A stretch of DNA of 64,000 bases, from NCBI RefSeq assembly GCF_009363155.1, contig NZ_CP045302.1, positions 2,773,001-2,837,000 on the forward strand, given 5' to 3'. Source of the DNA: Azotobacter salinestris (GTDB taxonomy: Bacteria; Pseudomonadota; Gammaproteobacteria; Pseudomonadales; Pseudomonadaceae). The notes under the pieces are model-generated. The model was not told the origin of the DNA, did not search any database, and was given only the letters and a program-made list of their open reading frames with translations. This document shows, one piece after another, positions 37,498 to 46,327 of this stretch. Position 1 is the first letter of the stretch. The number at the start of each line of letters is the position of its first letter. A program made the position numbers and the translations under genes.

Positions 37498-38124
37498 GAT
37501 GCCTACTTCATCGTCGTGCAGCGAAGCGCGATGTACAACCGAGCCAGGCGGCAAGATCGCACCGGGCGCCAAGACGGCGTTGGCGCCAATGCGGCAATGA
37601 TCGCCGACAACAGCGCCGAACTTGTGGCAGCCGGTCGGATGCAGTGTCTCGCCGGCACGAATGCGAATCTCTTTGTCGACGCGCTCGTTGTGGTAGTTGC
37701 AGATGATGCTACCGGCCTCAAGGTTCACGTCGCTGCCGAGGATGGAGTCACCGACGAAGTTGAAGTGAGCGAGCCTGGTGCCTGCAAAGACAAACGAGGA
37801 CTTCAGCTCGGCGCCTGGCCCAAAGGCACAACGCTCGGCAATCCAGTTGCCGCCACGCAGGTAGGCACCGGAGGCGACGAAGCACCGAGGCCCAAGGATC
37901 AACGGCCCCTTGAGCACTGCACCAGGTTCCACAATTGCCGTGATGTGAATGGCGATCTCGTTCGAAATGGTGAATTCGGAAGCGTCAAGGGTGCCGAGCA
38001 GGTGCCGGACTATCGCTTCGGACTGGCTTGTCAGTGCCCAGGGCGCAGACGATGCCCAAGGCTCCAGGGAGGATGCCGAAAGCGCGGCAACGAAGCTGCC
38101 GAGAGGAATAATGGGGGTGGGCAT
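37495..38124 (-). CDS. Left-handed beta-helix (hexapeptide-repeat) protein
   Basis: From the Met at 38124 (MPTPIIPLGSF) the protein has 209 residues. After a 60-residue helical start come hexapeptide turns (VEPGAVLKGPLILGPRCFVA, IGANAVLAPGAILPPGSVV), as in the C-terminal domains of nucleotide-sugar transferases and acyltransferases. NYHNERVDKEIRIRAGE is a conserved loop of stand-alone LbH proteins. No nucleotidyltransferase domain is attached. The stop codon lies at the junction with the transposase remnant, so the natural C-terminus may have been lost. Function unknown; sugar O-acyltransferase is possible. Confidence 0.7.
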   Translation of the reverse strand: MPTPIIPLGSFVAALSASSLEPWASSAPWALTSQSEAIVRHLLGTLDASEFTISNEIAIHITAIVEPGAVLKGPLILGPRCFVASGAYLRGGNWIAERCAFGPGAELKSSFVFAGTRLAHFNFVGDSILGSDVNLEAGSIICNYHNERVDKEIRIRAGETLHPTGCHKFGAVVGDHCRIGANAVLAPGAILPPGSVVHRASLHDDEVGI

Positions 38125-38167
38125 GTGTAGGTGTCTCCAGAGATAACCGGCGCGAAGCGGTTGACTC

Positions 38168-38333
38168 GGGCCTGTCGACACCACTCTCCGCGAGTCGTGT
38201 TGCTGAGCCAAATGGCGCCAGGCCGGGCCGCACTCGGCGAGGCGCGGGACTCAGGGAGTGGCATTCCCTTGCCAGGTTCCGCAACGACGCATGGCGCCAT
38301 TTGCCGAACAACCCGCAGGGACGGGGCCCGTTA
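38168..38333. repeat. Truncated, diverged MITE of the GGGCCTGT family
   Basis: One end is GGGCCTGTCGACACCACTCT, close to the inverted right arm of the element in the rhomboid gene. The interior (for example TGGCAAGGGAATG read inverted, and AACGGGCCCCGTCCCTGCGG) matches the middle of the 279-bp element at 31309-31587. The second end is missing. It fills the gap between the beta-helix gene and the GH13 gene. Confidence 0.7.
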
Positions 38334-38350
38334 TCAGGTACGCTGACGCT

Positions 38351-40078
38351 TCAAGTTGAGGAGCGGCACGGTCCCGCCAGCCAGACCGCCGTGTTGCCGG
38401 GCAGCCTGCCCGGCTCCTCCAGCGGTTCGCTGGACAGCAGTACCTGGCCGCCCGCCGGCAGCTCGGCGGGCTCGGTTCCGAAATTGATCAGGACGCGGAT
38501 GTCGCCGTTGTCGAAGGCCAGCACATCCCGGCCGGCGTCGACCCAGCGCAGCCGGCCTTTGCCAAGTGCATGTTCGCGGCGCAGCTGCAAGATCTGCCGG
38601 TACAGCTCCAGGGTGGAGCCGGCCACGCTCTCTTGGCGATCCACGGCGTAATGCGCGTACGTGGCCGGCTGCGGCAGCCAGCTCCGGTCGCCAGGGCCGA
38701 AGCCGAGAGACGGGGCATCCGCCTTCCAGGGCAGTGGCACCCGGCAGCCGTCGCGGCCGATGTCCGCGCCCCGGGTGCGGATGAACATGGGGTCCTGGCG
38801 GTAGCGGGCCTCCAGGGTGGTGTGTTCGGGCAGGCCCAGTTCCTCGCCCTGGTAGAGGTAGGCCGAGCCGGGCAGGGCCAGGGTCAGCAGGGCCAGGGCG
38901 CGGGCGCGGCGCAGCCCCAGCACCTCGTTCGGCTGTTCGCCGGCCGCGTCGATACCCTTGGGGTGGGCGCCGGGCCGGCTCAGGCCATAGCGCGAAGGCG
39001 CGCGCACGACGTCGTGGTTGGAGGTCACCCAGGTGGTCGTCGCGCCCACTGCGGCCGACAGGGCCAGCGAGGCGTCGATGACGTTCCTGAAGGGCGCCGT
39101 CTCCCAGCCTTCGAGCAGCAGGTAGTCGAAATTGAACGCCTGCTGCATCTCGTCGGGGCGGATGTAGTTCGGCCGGGAGTGGGAGCCGACCACGGCCTCG
39201 GCCACCATCATGCGCTCGCCCGGGTATTCGTCGAGAATGCGGCGCCAGGCGCGGTAGATCTCGTGCACGCCGTCCTGATCCCACATAGGGCCGACCAGCA
39301 CGCCGTTTTCCTTGCGGTGCTCCGCATCGGGCAGCTCCGAGTCCTTGATCAGGCCGTGCGCCACGTCGACCCGAAAGCCGTCCACGCCCAGGTCCAGCCA
39401 GAAGCGCAGCACGTGCTCGAACTCGGCGCGGACCTGCGGGTTGTCCCAGTTGAGGTCGGGCTGCTTGCCGTCGAACAGGTGCAGATACCACTGCCGGTCT
39501 CCCGGCGCCCGCGACCAGGCCTGGCCGCCGAACACGCTCTGCCAGTTGTTGGGCGGCAGCTCGCCGTTTTCGCCGCGGCCGTCGCGGAACAGGTAGCGGG
39601 CGCGCTCGGCGCTGCCCGGCGGCGACTTGAGCGCTGCCTGGAACCAGGCGTGCTCGTCGGAGGTGTGGTTGGGCACCAGGTCGACGATCACCTTGATGCC
39701 CAGGCCATGGGCCTCGTGTAACAGCCGATCGAAATCCTCCAGCGTGCCGAACAGCGGATCGACCGCCTGGTAGTCGGCCACGTCATAGCCGGCGTCGGCC
39801 TGGGGCGATTGATAGAAGGGTGACAGCCACAGCGCGTCCACGCCCAGGCGCTTCAGGTAGGGCAGCCGCAAGGTGACGCCCGGCAGGTCGCCGATGCCGT
39901 CGCCGTTGGCGTCGGCGAAGGAGCGCGGGTAGATCTGATAGATGATCGCATCGGTCCACCAGGCCAGCCCGGCCTCGGCTGCCTGGAGGCTGGCGGCGGA
40001 TGCGCCGCCCTGGACGGTCTCCAGGGACGGATCCACTGCGCTCATGAGGGTAGTGCTTGAACATGGACGACGAAACAT
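38351..40078 (-). CDS. GH13 alpha-glucosidase / oligo-1,6-glucosidase type
   Basis: The protein has 575 residues; AGGA lies before the ATG at 40078, while the Met at 40045 lacks a ribosome site. The (beta/alpha)8 barrel shows VIVDLVPNHTSDEH, GFRVDVAHGLIKDSELPDAE (nucleophile Asp), RMMVAEAVVGS (acid/base Glu) and WVTSNHDVVRAPSRYG (third acid), with IYQIYPRSFADANGDGIGDL near the start. It has no signal peptide, so it acts in the cytoplasm on imported disaccharide such as sucrose, maltose or isomaltose. It is the last gene of the six-gene minus-strand sugar operon. Confidence 0.9.
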   Translation of the reverse strand: MFRRPCSSTTLMSAVDPSLETVQGGASAASLQAAEAGLAWWTDAIIYQIYPRSFADANGDGIGDLPGVTLRLPYLKRLGVDALWLSPFYQSPQADAGYDVADYQAVDPLFGTLEDFDRLLHEAHGLGIKVIVDLVPNHTSDEHAWFQAALKSPPGSAERARYLFRDGRGENGELPPNNWQSVFGGQAWSRAPGDRQWYLHLFDGKQPDLNWDNPQVRAEFEHVLRFWLDLGVDGFRVDVAHGLIKDSELPDAEHRKENGVLVGPMWDQDGVHEIYRAWRRILDEYPGERMMVAEAVVGSHSRPNYIRPDEMQQAFNFDYLLLEGWETAPFRNVIDASLALSAAVGATTTWVTSNHDVVRAPSRYGLSRPGAHPKGIDAAGEQPNEVLGLRRARALALLTLALPGSAYLYQGEELGLPEHTTLEARYRQDPMFIRTRGADIGRDGCRVPLPWKADAPSLGFGPGDRSWLPQPATYAHYAVDRQESVAGSTLELYRQILQLRREHALGKGRLRWVDAGRDVLAFDNGDIRVLINFGTEPAELPAGGQVLLSSEPLEEPGRLPGNTAVWLAGPCRSST

Positions 40079-40171
40079 ACGCGCTTCCTGTTGTCGGGCC
40101 TGTCGACGGGCGACAGGCGCATTTCCTTGTGCATTGTGCTTTTCGGGGTCGAGCCACGATCAGAGGCGTCG

Positions 40172-41029
40172 CTACAGCGCCCGGTACTTCATGACCATGC
40201 GCATGTCGAGCTTCTGGTTGCGTTGCAGCAGCCGCAGTCCCGGCCGGCCTTCCAGGTGATGGGCATTGATGGGATGGGAAACCGGCTCGAAGCAGAAGAA
40301 ATCCTTGCCCGGCGGGGTATAGAGCACGAAGAACCTGGCGTTCGTGGCCGAACACTCCAGCTGGTAACCGGCATCCGGCTGGCTGATCAGAAAGCTGCCG
40401 TCCCAGCCGGAAAAGGCATGGTCTATCAGGGCCTTCGGCAGGGCGTTGCCATCGGCGAAACGCCAGTCGCCCTCGATAGCCCGCTCGACACGCGGCAGGC
40501 GCTGGTTTTCCTCGAACCAGACGGCCTCGGCACAGGCCTGAAGGCGCGTGTTCTCCCAGCGGGGGAAAAAGGGGTGGAGCCCGAGGCCGTACCAGGCCGG
40601 GTGCTGGTCCAGGTGCTCCACGGACAGCTCCACCACGAGACTGTCACCGGCCAGGATGATTCGCTGCTCGGCCCTGTAGGCGTAGGGGGTCTGGGAGACG
40701 AGCCGGAGCAGCGCCTCCTGTGCGGAACGAGCGGCGACTTCCCAGGGCTGATGCCAGGCCGTGCCATGGATGGGATAGGGCTCATCCTCCTGGAAACAGG
40801 ACAGATGAAGCCATCCTTGGGCGGTTTCGTAGCCGCCTTGTCCTATCCGGTTCGACCAGGGCACCAATGGAAAGCAGGCAAGTTTCCCCCAACTATAAGG
40901 AGTGTGTTTATTGTCGACCGGACTTTGGAGAAGCGGCTGGCCCGAATTCAGGGCAACCCAACTCGCAATGCCGCCGCCGAGTTCGGGGAGCAATTCAAGA
41001 CGCGTCGATTCGTTCTGCAGGGTGATCAT
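40172..41029 (-). CDS. Aldose 1-epimerase (mutarotase)
   Basis: The protein has 285 residues. GalM/YeaD-type landmarks are LELLPELGGGIASWVALNSG, CFPLVPWSNRIGQGGYETA, IHGTAWHQPWEV (His) and GLGLHPFFPRWENT (catalytic His), with a late CFEPVSHPINAHHLEG (Glu). It interconverts alpha and beta galactose or glucose, feeding the beta form to the dehydrogenase of the same operon. It starts 14 bases downstream of the lactonase gene. Confidence 0.88.
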   Translation of the reverse strand: MITLQNESTRLELLPELGGGIASWVALNSGQPLLQSPVDNKHTPYSWGKLACFPLVPWSNRIGQGGYETAQGWLHLSCFQEDEPYPIHGTAWHQPWEVAARSAQEALLRLVSQTPYAYRAEQRIILAGDSLVVELSVEHLDQHPAWYGLGLHPFFPRWENTRLQACAEAVWFEENQRLPRVERAIEGDWRFADGNALPKALIDHAFSGWDGSFLISQPDAGYQLECSATNARFFVLYTPPGKDFFCFEPVSHPINAHHLEGRPGLRLLQRNQKLDMRMVMKYRAL

Positions 41030-41043
41030 GAAAACCCACCAAA

Positions 41044-41898
41044 CTAGAGGATGACTTGATATTCGGGCAGACCTTGAATCCCGAGTTCGAAACTGAAGGT
41101 CGATCCGGCATGCCGCGACACCGGATCGGACGGCTCTTGCTGTGCGGAGGTGGCAAACAAGGTGGACAGGTTCTCGCCGCCGAACGCCACGCAGGTCATG
41201 TTTTTCGCCGGACAGTCGAGGATGCTCTCCAGCATGCCGTTTGGCGTATAGCGGACAATGATTCCCGCACCCCAGGTGGCATTCCAGAGATGGCCAAAGT
41301 TGTCCACGGTTGCACCGTCCGGGTTATAGCCAAGATCCCGGCAGTCTATGAACAATTCGGGCTCGCCCACCGGCCAGCCATCATGCTCCGCCAGAGGTTG
41401 GCGCCAGATCATGCCTTCGGCGGTATCTGCGAAATATCCATAGCGGCGGTCCGGCGAAAAGCAGATGGCATTGGAGATGGTGATGGCGGGGAACAGGAGC
41501 CGGAGTTCTCCCTTGAAGTATCGATAGATGGCCCCGGCCTTGTACTGCGCCTGTTTGCCCATGGTGCCGATCCAGAATCCGCCCCAGGGATCGGCACGAC
41601 CGTCATTCGACCGGGTGAGCGGATTGTCGGTCTCCAAGGGGATAACCTGGCATTGTTTGCCGGTCTCGATATCGAAGGTAAACAGTGCCCTCTCGCCGGC
41701 GATCAGCAGCGTGCTTGAATCCACCCATCCGGCGGCCGATACGCAATCATCGAAGTTCCACTCCTGCTGGCGGCCAGCAAAGTTGGAGAGCAACTTGTGG
41801 CCAAGAATATCGAACCAGAACAGCTGTTTCCGCTCGGGATGCCAGATTACACCTTCGCCCAAGATACAGCTTCGTGCATCGAACACATCATGAATCAT
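41044..41898 (-). CDS. SMP-30/gluconolactonase-family sugar lactonase
   Basis: From the Met at 41898 the protein has 284 residues. SMP-30 features are GEGVIWHPERKQLFWFDILG (metal Glu), RSNDGRADPWGGFWIGTMG (metal Asn, catalytic Asp region), ISNAICFSPDRRYGYFADT and GYNPDGATVDNFGHLWNATW. It should hydrolyse the lactone made by the adjacent SDR dehydrogenase, giving galactonate (or arabinonate/fuconate). A longer frame from 42063 would run into the SDR gene and is not supported. Confidence 0.87.
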   Translation of the reverse strand: MIHDVFDARSCILGEGVIWHPERKQLFWFDILGHKLLSNFAGRQQEWNFDDCVSAAGWVDSSTLLIAGERALFTFDIETGKQCQVIPLETDNPLTRSNDGRADPWGGFWIGTMGKQAQYKAGAIYRYFKGELRLLFPAITISNAICFSPDRRYGYFADTAEGMIWRQPLAEHDGWPVGEPELFIDCRDLGYNPDGATVDNFGHLWNATWGAGIIVRYTPNGMLESILDCPAKNMTCVAFGGENLSTLFATSAQQEPSDPVSRHAGSTFSFELGIQGLPEYQVIL

Positions 41899-42046
41899 GA
41901 ACACTATCCTGAGTTTTGCACGGTATCGTCCGGCGACTTTCAAGTTATAAAGTCGAGCCTCTGCAGAAACCGCAAGGAGTGGAGCCGGCAACCAACCCCG
42001 AGGCAGAATAAAAACACTCCAGGGCTGATTATTTTGTCGAGCAGAC

Positions 42047-42829
42047 TTATACCCAACCGCCATCGACGACGAAGTTCTGCGCGGAACACATGGCCGCTGC
42101 GTCGGACGCGAGAAAAAGCGCCATGTTGGCGATATGCGCCGGCTCCAGACTGCCCGGCAGGCACTGGCTACGCTTGATCAGCTCCCTGGCCGCGTCGTCG
42201 ACCCAGAGTGCGAGTTGCTTGTCGGTCATCACCCAGCCCGGAACCAGGGTATTGACCCGGATACGGTGGGGTCCCAGCTCGCGCGCCAGGGTCTTGGTCA
42301 GGCCGTGGGTGGCCGCCTTGCTGGCCGCGTAGACCGGATAGCCGCTGGAGCCCATCATCCAGCCGATGGAACCGAAGTTGACGATCGAGCCGCCGCCGGC
42401 CTCCTTCATCATCGGCGCCACCGCCTGGATGGCGAAGAAGGCGTGCTTGAGGTTCACGGCGATCAACTGATCGAACCTGTCGGAACCGACCTCTTCCAGG
42501 GTGTGGCGGGTGTCGCTGGCGGCATTGTTGATCAGGACGGTGATCGGCCCCAGGGCCTTGGCGAGGCCCTCGATGGCCTCCCGATAGGTGCTTTCCCGGG
42601 TGATGTCGCAGCAGCAAAAACCGACCTCGTGTCCCTCGGCGCGCAGTTCGGCTTCCAGCTTTTCGCCGGCCTCCCGGGCGATGTCGACGAAGGCGACCCG
42701 GGCGCCCTGTCGGGCGAAGGCGCGGACCATGGCCTCGCCGATCCCCGATCCGCCGCCCGAAATCAGCACGGTCTTGCCCTTGAGATCCGGATAGACGGGG
42801 TGCAGGTCCATTTTATTGCTCGATACCAT
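42047..42829 (-). CDS. SDR sugar 1-dehydrogenase, probably galactose 1-dehydrogenase
   Basis: The protein has 260 residues. The NAD(P) site is VLISGGGSGIGEAMVRAF; the active site has NNAASDTRH, VNFGSIGWMMGSSGYPVYAASKAA (Ser, Tyr, Lys; quoted in parts SIGWMMG and YAASK). The AQCL-type end (KRSQCLPGSLEPAHIANMAL) and the closing VVDGGWV resemble bacterial xylose/galactose/arabinose dehydrogenases. With a lactonase next door and DgoKAD 10 kb away, oxidation of galactose to galactonolactone is the simplest role. The exact sugar is inferred. Confidence 0.82.
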   Translation of the reverse strand: MVSSNKMDLHPVYPDLKGKTVLISGGGSGIGEAMVRAFARQGARVAFVDIAREAGEKLEAELRAEGHEVGFCCCDITRESTYREAIEGLAKALGPITVLINNAASDTRHTLEEVGSDRFDQLIAVNLKHAFFAIQAVAPMMKEAGGGSIVNFGSIGWMMGSSGYPVYAASKAATHGLTKTLARELGPHRIRVNTLVPGWVMTDKQLALWVDDAARELIKRSQCLPGSLEPAHIANMALFLASDAAAMCSAQNFVVDGGWV

Positions 42830-42963
42830 ATCAACCTCTCAATGTGTCTCTTGTTGTTCACGGCCATCGCATGGCTTGGCCGGCTCGCCGATCTGCAAGG
42901 TTTCATGTTGATTTCCTGCACATCGGCTGGCCGGTTGCTTTCAGGCGATTGATTCAGTTGTCG

Positions 42964-44283
42964 CTATTTCGAGAGCAGCGCCGGGGACAGCGCCGGGGCG
43001 TCGATCACGGCAGGGCCGTCCTCGCGGGTGTCCGCCGAGTAGGCACTTTTATGCTTGCCCCGATCGAGGCTGAAGATCGAAACGACGGTGAACAGAAGGG
43101 CCAGGCCGCCCAGGAGCAGATACCCTTCCCGGAAGCCGAAGGCCCCGTACATATAGCCGGCCAGGGGAGAAATGAGGCTGACGCCGATGCCCTTGGCGAA
43201 GATGAAGCCCATCATGTAGATGGTCGCGGACAGCCGGGTGTCGAAGACGTCTTCGATGTACTTGAACATGCCGACATAGATCAAGGGCACTTCCAGGGCA
43301 TGCAGCATCTTCAAGGCAACCACTTCGGCAGGACTCGACGCGAAGGCGGAACCGATGATGCGTATCGCCATCACGACTCCGGCAACGATCAAGGCATTCT
43401 TTCCGCCGATACGGGTCAACACCCAGGGAACGCAGAACATCATGAGTGCGACTCCGCCTTCGGTCAGCGTGGTCACGAAGCCGAACACCTGGGTGCCCTG
43501 CTGTGGCGAGGCGAAGAAGTTGCGGAAGAAGTTCGCGAATTGCTGGTCGAACACATCGTAGAGACAGGCGACGCCCACGACATACAGCACCAGGGACCAG
43601 AAACGTCGATCGGACACCAGATCCTTGACCGCCGCATAGGAAACGGGCGCCGGCTTTTCCTGCAGGTCATCGGTCTGGGCGACGGTCGAGCCCGGCTGGA
43701 CTCTCCAGAACAGCAGGGCCAGCACCAGGGCGCAGCCCGAGCCGATCCAGAAAATCGTTTCGGGATTCTCGCTGACCAGCATTCCCGAGAGGGCCGCGGA
43801 ACTGCCGTAGCCGATGGCGCCGAACATGCGTACTCGGCCATAGGTGATATCACCGGCCCGGCAGGCCTTCTCGAGATAGGTCTCCAGTGTCCCGCCGCCG
43901 GCGGCGAAGATGATGCCCAGATAGAGACCGCCAGCCAGAACGCCCACCAGCAGGTTCTCTGTCAGCAATGGCATGAATACCCACTGCATGTAGGGGGCCA
44001 GTAGGGTCAGCAGGGCGACGATGCACCAGATCAGGTGCTTGCGATTGTCCAGACGGTCGGTCAGCACGCCGAACAGCGGCTGAAGCATCATGGCGATGAT
44101 CGCCTTGCAGCCGAACAGCAGACCGATGGCGCCGGCATCCAGCTTGGCCGCGTCGCCCAGCCAGATAACGAGGAAGGGGACCGTTCCACCGGCGATGAAG
44201 TAATAGAGGAAGAAGATCATGCCGTATTTGAAATAGGGAAGGGCACGACCCGCTGCAGTATCAGTATCGAGCGTCAAGTTCAT
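42964..44283 (-). CDS. Oligosaccharide:H+ symporter, LacY/RafB/CscB/MelY type
   Basis: The protein has 439 residues and twelve predicted helices. The start FKYGMIFFLYYFIAGGTVPF resembles LacY/RafB. Typical landmarks are PLFGVLTDRLDNRKHLIW (loop 2-3), YGRVRMFGAIGYGSSAALSG and the charged HALEVPLIYVGMFKYIEDVF in the C-terminal half. The neighbouring alpha-galactosidase gene points to melibiose or raffinose as substrate. The first codons and upstream DNA of this gene recur in decayed form at 34230-34440. Confidence 0.9.
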   Translation of the reverse strand: MNLTLDTDTAAGRALPYFKYGMIFFLYYFIAGGTVPFLVIWLGDAAKLDAGAIGLLFGCKAIIAMMLQPLFGVLTDRLDNRKHLIWCIVALLTLLAPYMQWVFMPLLTENLLVGVLAGGLYLGIIFAAGGGTLETYLEKACRAGDITYGRVRMFGAIGYGSSAALSGMLVSENPETIFWIGSGCALVLALLFWRVQPGSTVAQTDDLQEKPAPVSYAAVKDLVSDRRFWSLVLYVVGVACLYDVFDQQFANFFRNFFASPQQGTQVFGFVTTLTEGGVALMMFCVPWVLTRIGGKNALIVAGVVMAIRIIGSAFASSPAEVVALKMLHALEVPLIYVGMFKYIEDVFDTRLSATIYMMGFIFAKGIGVSLISPLAGYMYGAFGFREGYLLLGGLALLFTVVSIFSLDRGKHKSAYSADTREDGPAVIDAPALSPALLSK

Positions 44284-44484
44284 TTGGTATATCCCGGCTC
44301 ATTGTTCTTATCGAGAAATCTTTCGTTTTGATTTGACTGGCCGTCAGACTCCGTCTGACCAGCAGCGCTTGTGCTTTTTCAGGGCACCAAGCGAGCGTGA
44401 AGGCCTGACGGCGGTCAAGTCCGCTCTATGTCTCGTTGAAAAGCCAACCCTCGAGACAGGGTTTTCGCTCAGCCAGGAGGGCGG

Positions 44485-45810
44485 TCAGCTCAGGTGCGGC
44501 AGCCAGCCCTGGTGGGCCTCGATCAGCTCGTCGACCAAGGTGTCGATCTCGTCGAGGCTGAGTTCGGCAGCGGTGTGCGGGTCGAGCATCGCCGCCTGCT
44601 TGACGTGCTCGCGGCGGCCGCTGGCCAGGGCTTCCACGGTCAGGGTCTGCACGTTGATGTTGGTCTGCATCAGAGCGGCGAGGCCGGCCGGCAGGTTGCC
44701 GATGCGGGTCGGCTGGATGCCGTTGTGGTCGACCACGCAGGGCACCTCGACGCAGGCGCTTTCCGGCAGGTTGGCGATCAGCCCGGTATTCATGACGTTG
44801 CCGTTGATCAGGGTCGGCTTGCCGGTCAGTTCGGCCTCGATGATCTGCGAGGCGTATTCGTGGCTGCGGCAGATCTTGAGGCCTTCGCCTGCCAGCAGGG
44901 CTTGCTCCTGCTGTCCCCATTCACCGATCTGTTTCTCGCAGCGGCGGATGTATTCGTCGAGCGGGATGTTGAACTGCTCGATCAGGTCGGGGCGATGGCG
45001 CTTGATGAACCAGGGCACGTACTCGGCGAAGTGCTCGGAGGATTCGGTGACGAAATGGCCGAAGTGCTTGAACACCTCGTAGCGGACCCGGTTCCAGTCG
45101 GGCACTTTGCCCGTCTCGAGCACCGAGCGGATGCGCGGGTACAGGTCCTCGGTGCGGCCGTCCGGCAGCAGGCGCTCGAAGGACAGGTAGAAGGCCATGT
45201 GGTTGATACCCGCGCAGCGATAGCGGATCTCTTCGATCGGTACGCCGATATCCTCGGCCAGCTCCTTGGCAGTGCCCTGCACGGAATGGCAGAGCCCGAC
45301 GGTGCGAACTTCCGGGGCGAAACGATTCAGCGCCAGGCAATTGATGGCCATCGGATTGACGTATTGCAGCATCAGCGCATTCGGGCAGAGTTCGCGCATG
45401 TCCTTGGCGATGTCGACCAGCACGGGCGCGGTGCGCAGGCCGCGCATGATGCCGCCGATGCCCAGGGTGTCGCCGATGGTCTGACGCAGGCCATGGCGCT
45501 TCGGCACCTCGAAGTCGGTGACGGTGCCGGGCTTGTAGCCGGCCACCTGGATCATGGTGATCACGTAGTCGGCGCCATCCAGGGCGCGCCGCCGGTCGGT
45601 GGTGGCCTCGAAGGTGGGCGAGGCGCCGACCGCCTCGGCGATTTTGCCGGCGACCAGTTGCGAGGTTTCCAGCCGGTGCGGGTCGATGTCCATCAGGGCG
45701 ATATGGGCGTTGCGCAGCTTCTCGACCTGCAACAGATCGCCCAGCAGGTTCTTCATGAATACCGTCGAACCGGCACCGATCAGGGCGATCTTGGTGGCTT
45801 TGAGCGTCAT
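44485..45810 (-). CDS. melA: GH4 NAD-dependent alpha-galactosidase, MelA-like
   Basis: From the Met at 45810 (GAGGAG upstream) the protein has 441 residues; E. coli MelA has 451. The NAD fold starts KIALIGAGSTVFMKNLLGDL. LQYVNPMAINCLAL, the metal Cys in VGLCHSVQG and the metal His in GINHMAFYLSFERL are GH4 hallmarks, as is FAEYVPWFIKRHRPDL. GH4 enzymes cut by an oxidation-elimination route using NAD+ and Mn2+. It is the first gene of the minus-strand operon; the permease follows after about 200 bases. Confidence 0.92.
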   Translation of the reverse strand: MTLKATKIALIGAGSTVFMKNLLGDLLQVEKLRNAHIALMDIDPHRLETSQLVAGKIAEAVGASPTFEATTDRRRALDGADYVITMIQVAGYKPGTVTDFEVPKRHGLRQTIGDTLGIGGIMRGLRTAPVLVDIAKDMRELCPNALMLQYVNPMAINCLALNRFAPEVRTVGLCHSVQGTAKELAEDIGVPIEEIRYRCAGINHMAFYLSFERLLPDGRTEDLYPRIRSVLETGKVPDWNRVRYEVFKHFGHFVTESSEHFAEYVPWFIKRHRPDLIEQFNIPLDEYIRRCEKQIGEWGQQEQALLAGEGLKICRSHEYASQIIEAELTGKPTLINGNVMNTGLIANLPESACVEVPCVVDHNGIQPTRIGNLPAGLAALMQTNINVQTLTVEALASGRREHVKQAAMLDPHTAAELSLDEIDTLVDELIEAHQGWLPHLS

Positions 45811-45918
45811 CTGCTTCTCCTCTTGTTTTACTTGTAATAAGCACTGTCGGTTCAGGACAAGGACGTCTTGGCAAGAACCGTTGAATTCCATGGTAGGAGT
45901 CGGTTCACCCCCCGAATA

Positions 45919-45956
45919 GAAGAGATTCATGCCATGACGGGTAATTCTGTGCTCTG
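45919..45956 (+). promoter_or_regulatory. 38-nt regulon motif, copy B
   Basis: The core is GCCATGACGGGTAATTCTGT then GCTCTG. It is almost identical over 34 bases to the copy upstream of the AraC-family gene (48854-48891), while flanking DNA differs. It lies 109 bases upstream of the GH4 gene start. The TGC half-sites are 20 bases apart. Confidence 0.7.
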
Positions 45957-45983
45957 CATTGTTCGGACAGGAAAACCCTGGGT

Positions 45984-46042
45984 ATCCCGATATGTGGGAT
46001 TTGGTTTCATATGTTGAAACGGGCGGGAATCCGGTTTAGTGT
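45984..46042 (+). promoter_or_regulatory. Operator/promoter resembling that of iclR-dgo
   Basis: ATCCC-N7-GGGAT (45984-46000) is followed by GTTTCA-N5-TGAAAC (46004-46020), then AATCCGGTTTAGTGT (46028-46042). The same order of elements, with the last 15 bases identical, precedes the iclR gene at 52275. It probably binds the same IclR-family protein. The GH36 gene starts 286 bases further on. Confidence 0.7.
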
Positions 46043-46057
46043 CTTTCCACAGCGGGT

Positions 46058-46091
46058 GCGACGCCGGCGGCGCCATCGTCGCGGTGCTCAA
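46058..46091 (+). pseudogene. Internal fragment of a second iclR-like gene
   Basis: GACGCCGGCGGCGCCATCGT and the following CGCGGTGCTCA match iclR codons for DAGGAIVAAL (iclR positions about 52917-52950) with few changes. It lies 16 bases past an iclR-type promoter, so an ancestral iclR copy here lost most of its coding sequence. The remainder of 46092-46327 shows no gene; it forms the leader of the GH36 gene. Confidence 0.6.
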
Positions 46092-46327
46092 GTCCCGGCG
46101 GGGTCTCCGCCGCTGTGCCGGGCGGCGACAGGACACCGTGCCGGTGCCCTCACGAACCGATCCTGGCTTCTCGCCGGGCCTTGTTGATGGGGCTTGGTGG
46201 TGTTTGCAGAAGCCAGGATCCACGCCATTCAGGAAGGCGCCAACAGCAACCACCCAATCGCTTCCTGCCCTTCTCGCGGGTGGGCAATTCTTCGGCCAAA
46301 CAGTCGATAAAAATGACAGGACAGCCT

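Noticed and set aside
40098..40118. GCCTGTCG-N5-CGACAGGC palindrome before the GH13 gene, considered as another MITE
   Set aside because: It shares only the first few bases with the MITE ends and lacks TA flanks and the inner repeat. A small hairpin is the more modest reading.
42047..42063. Lactonase gene starting at 42063 inside the SDR gene
   Set aside because: The extra 55 residues do not resemble the family, and the family start fits the Met at 41898.
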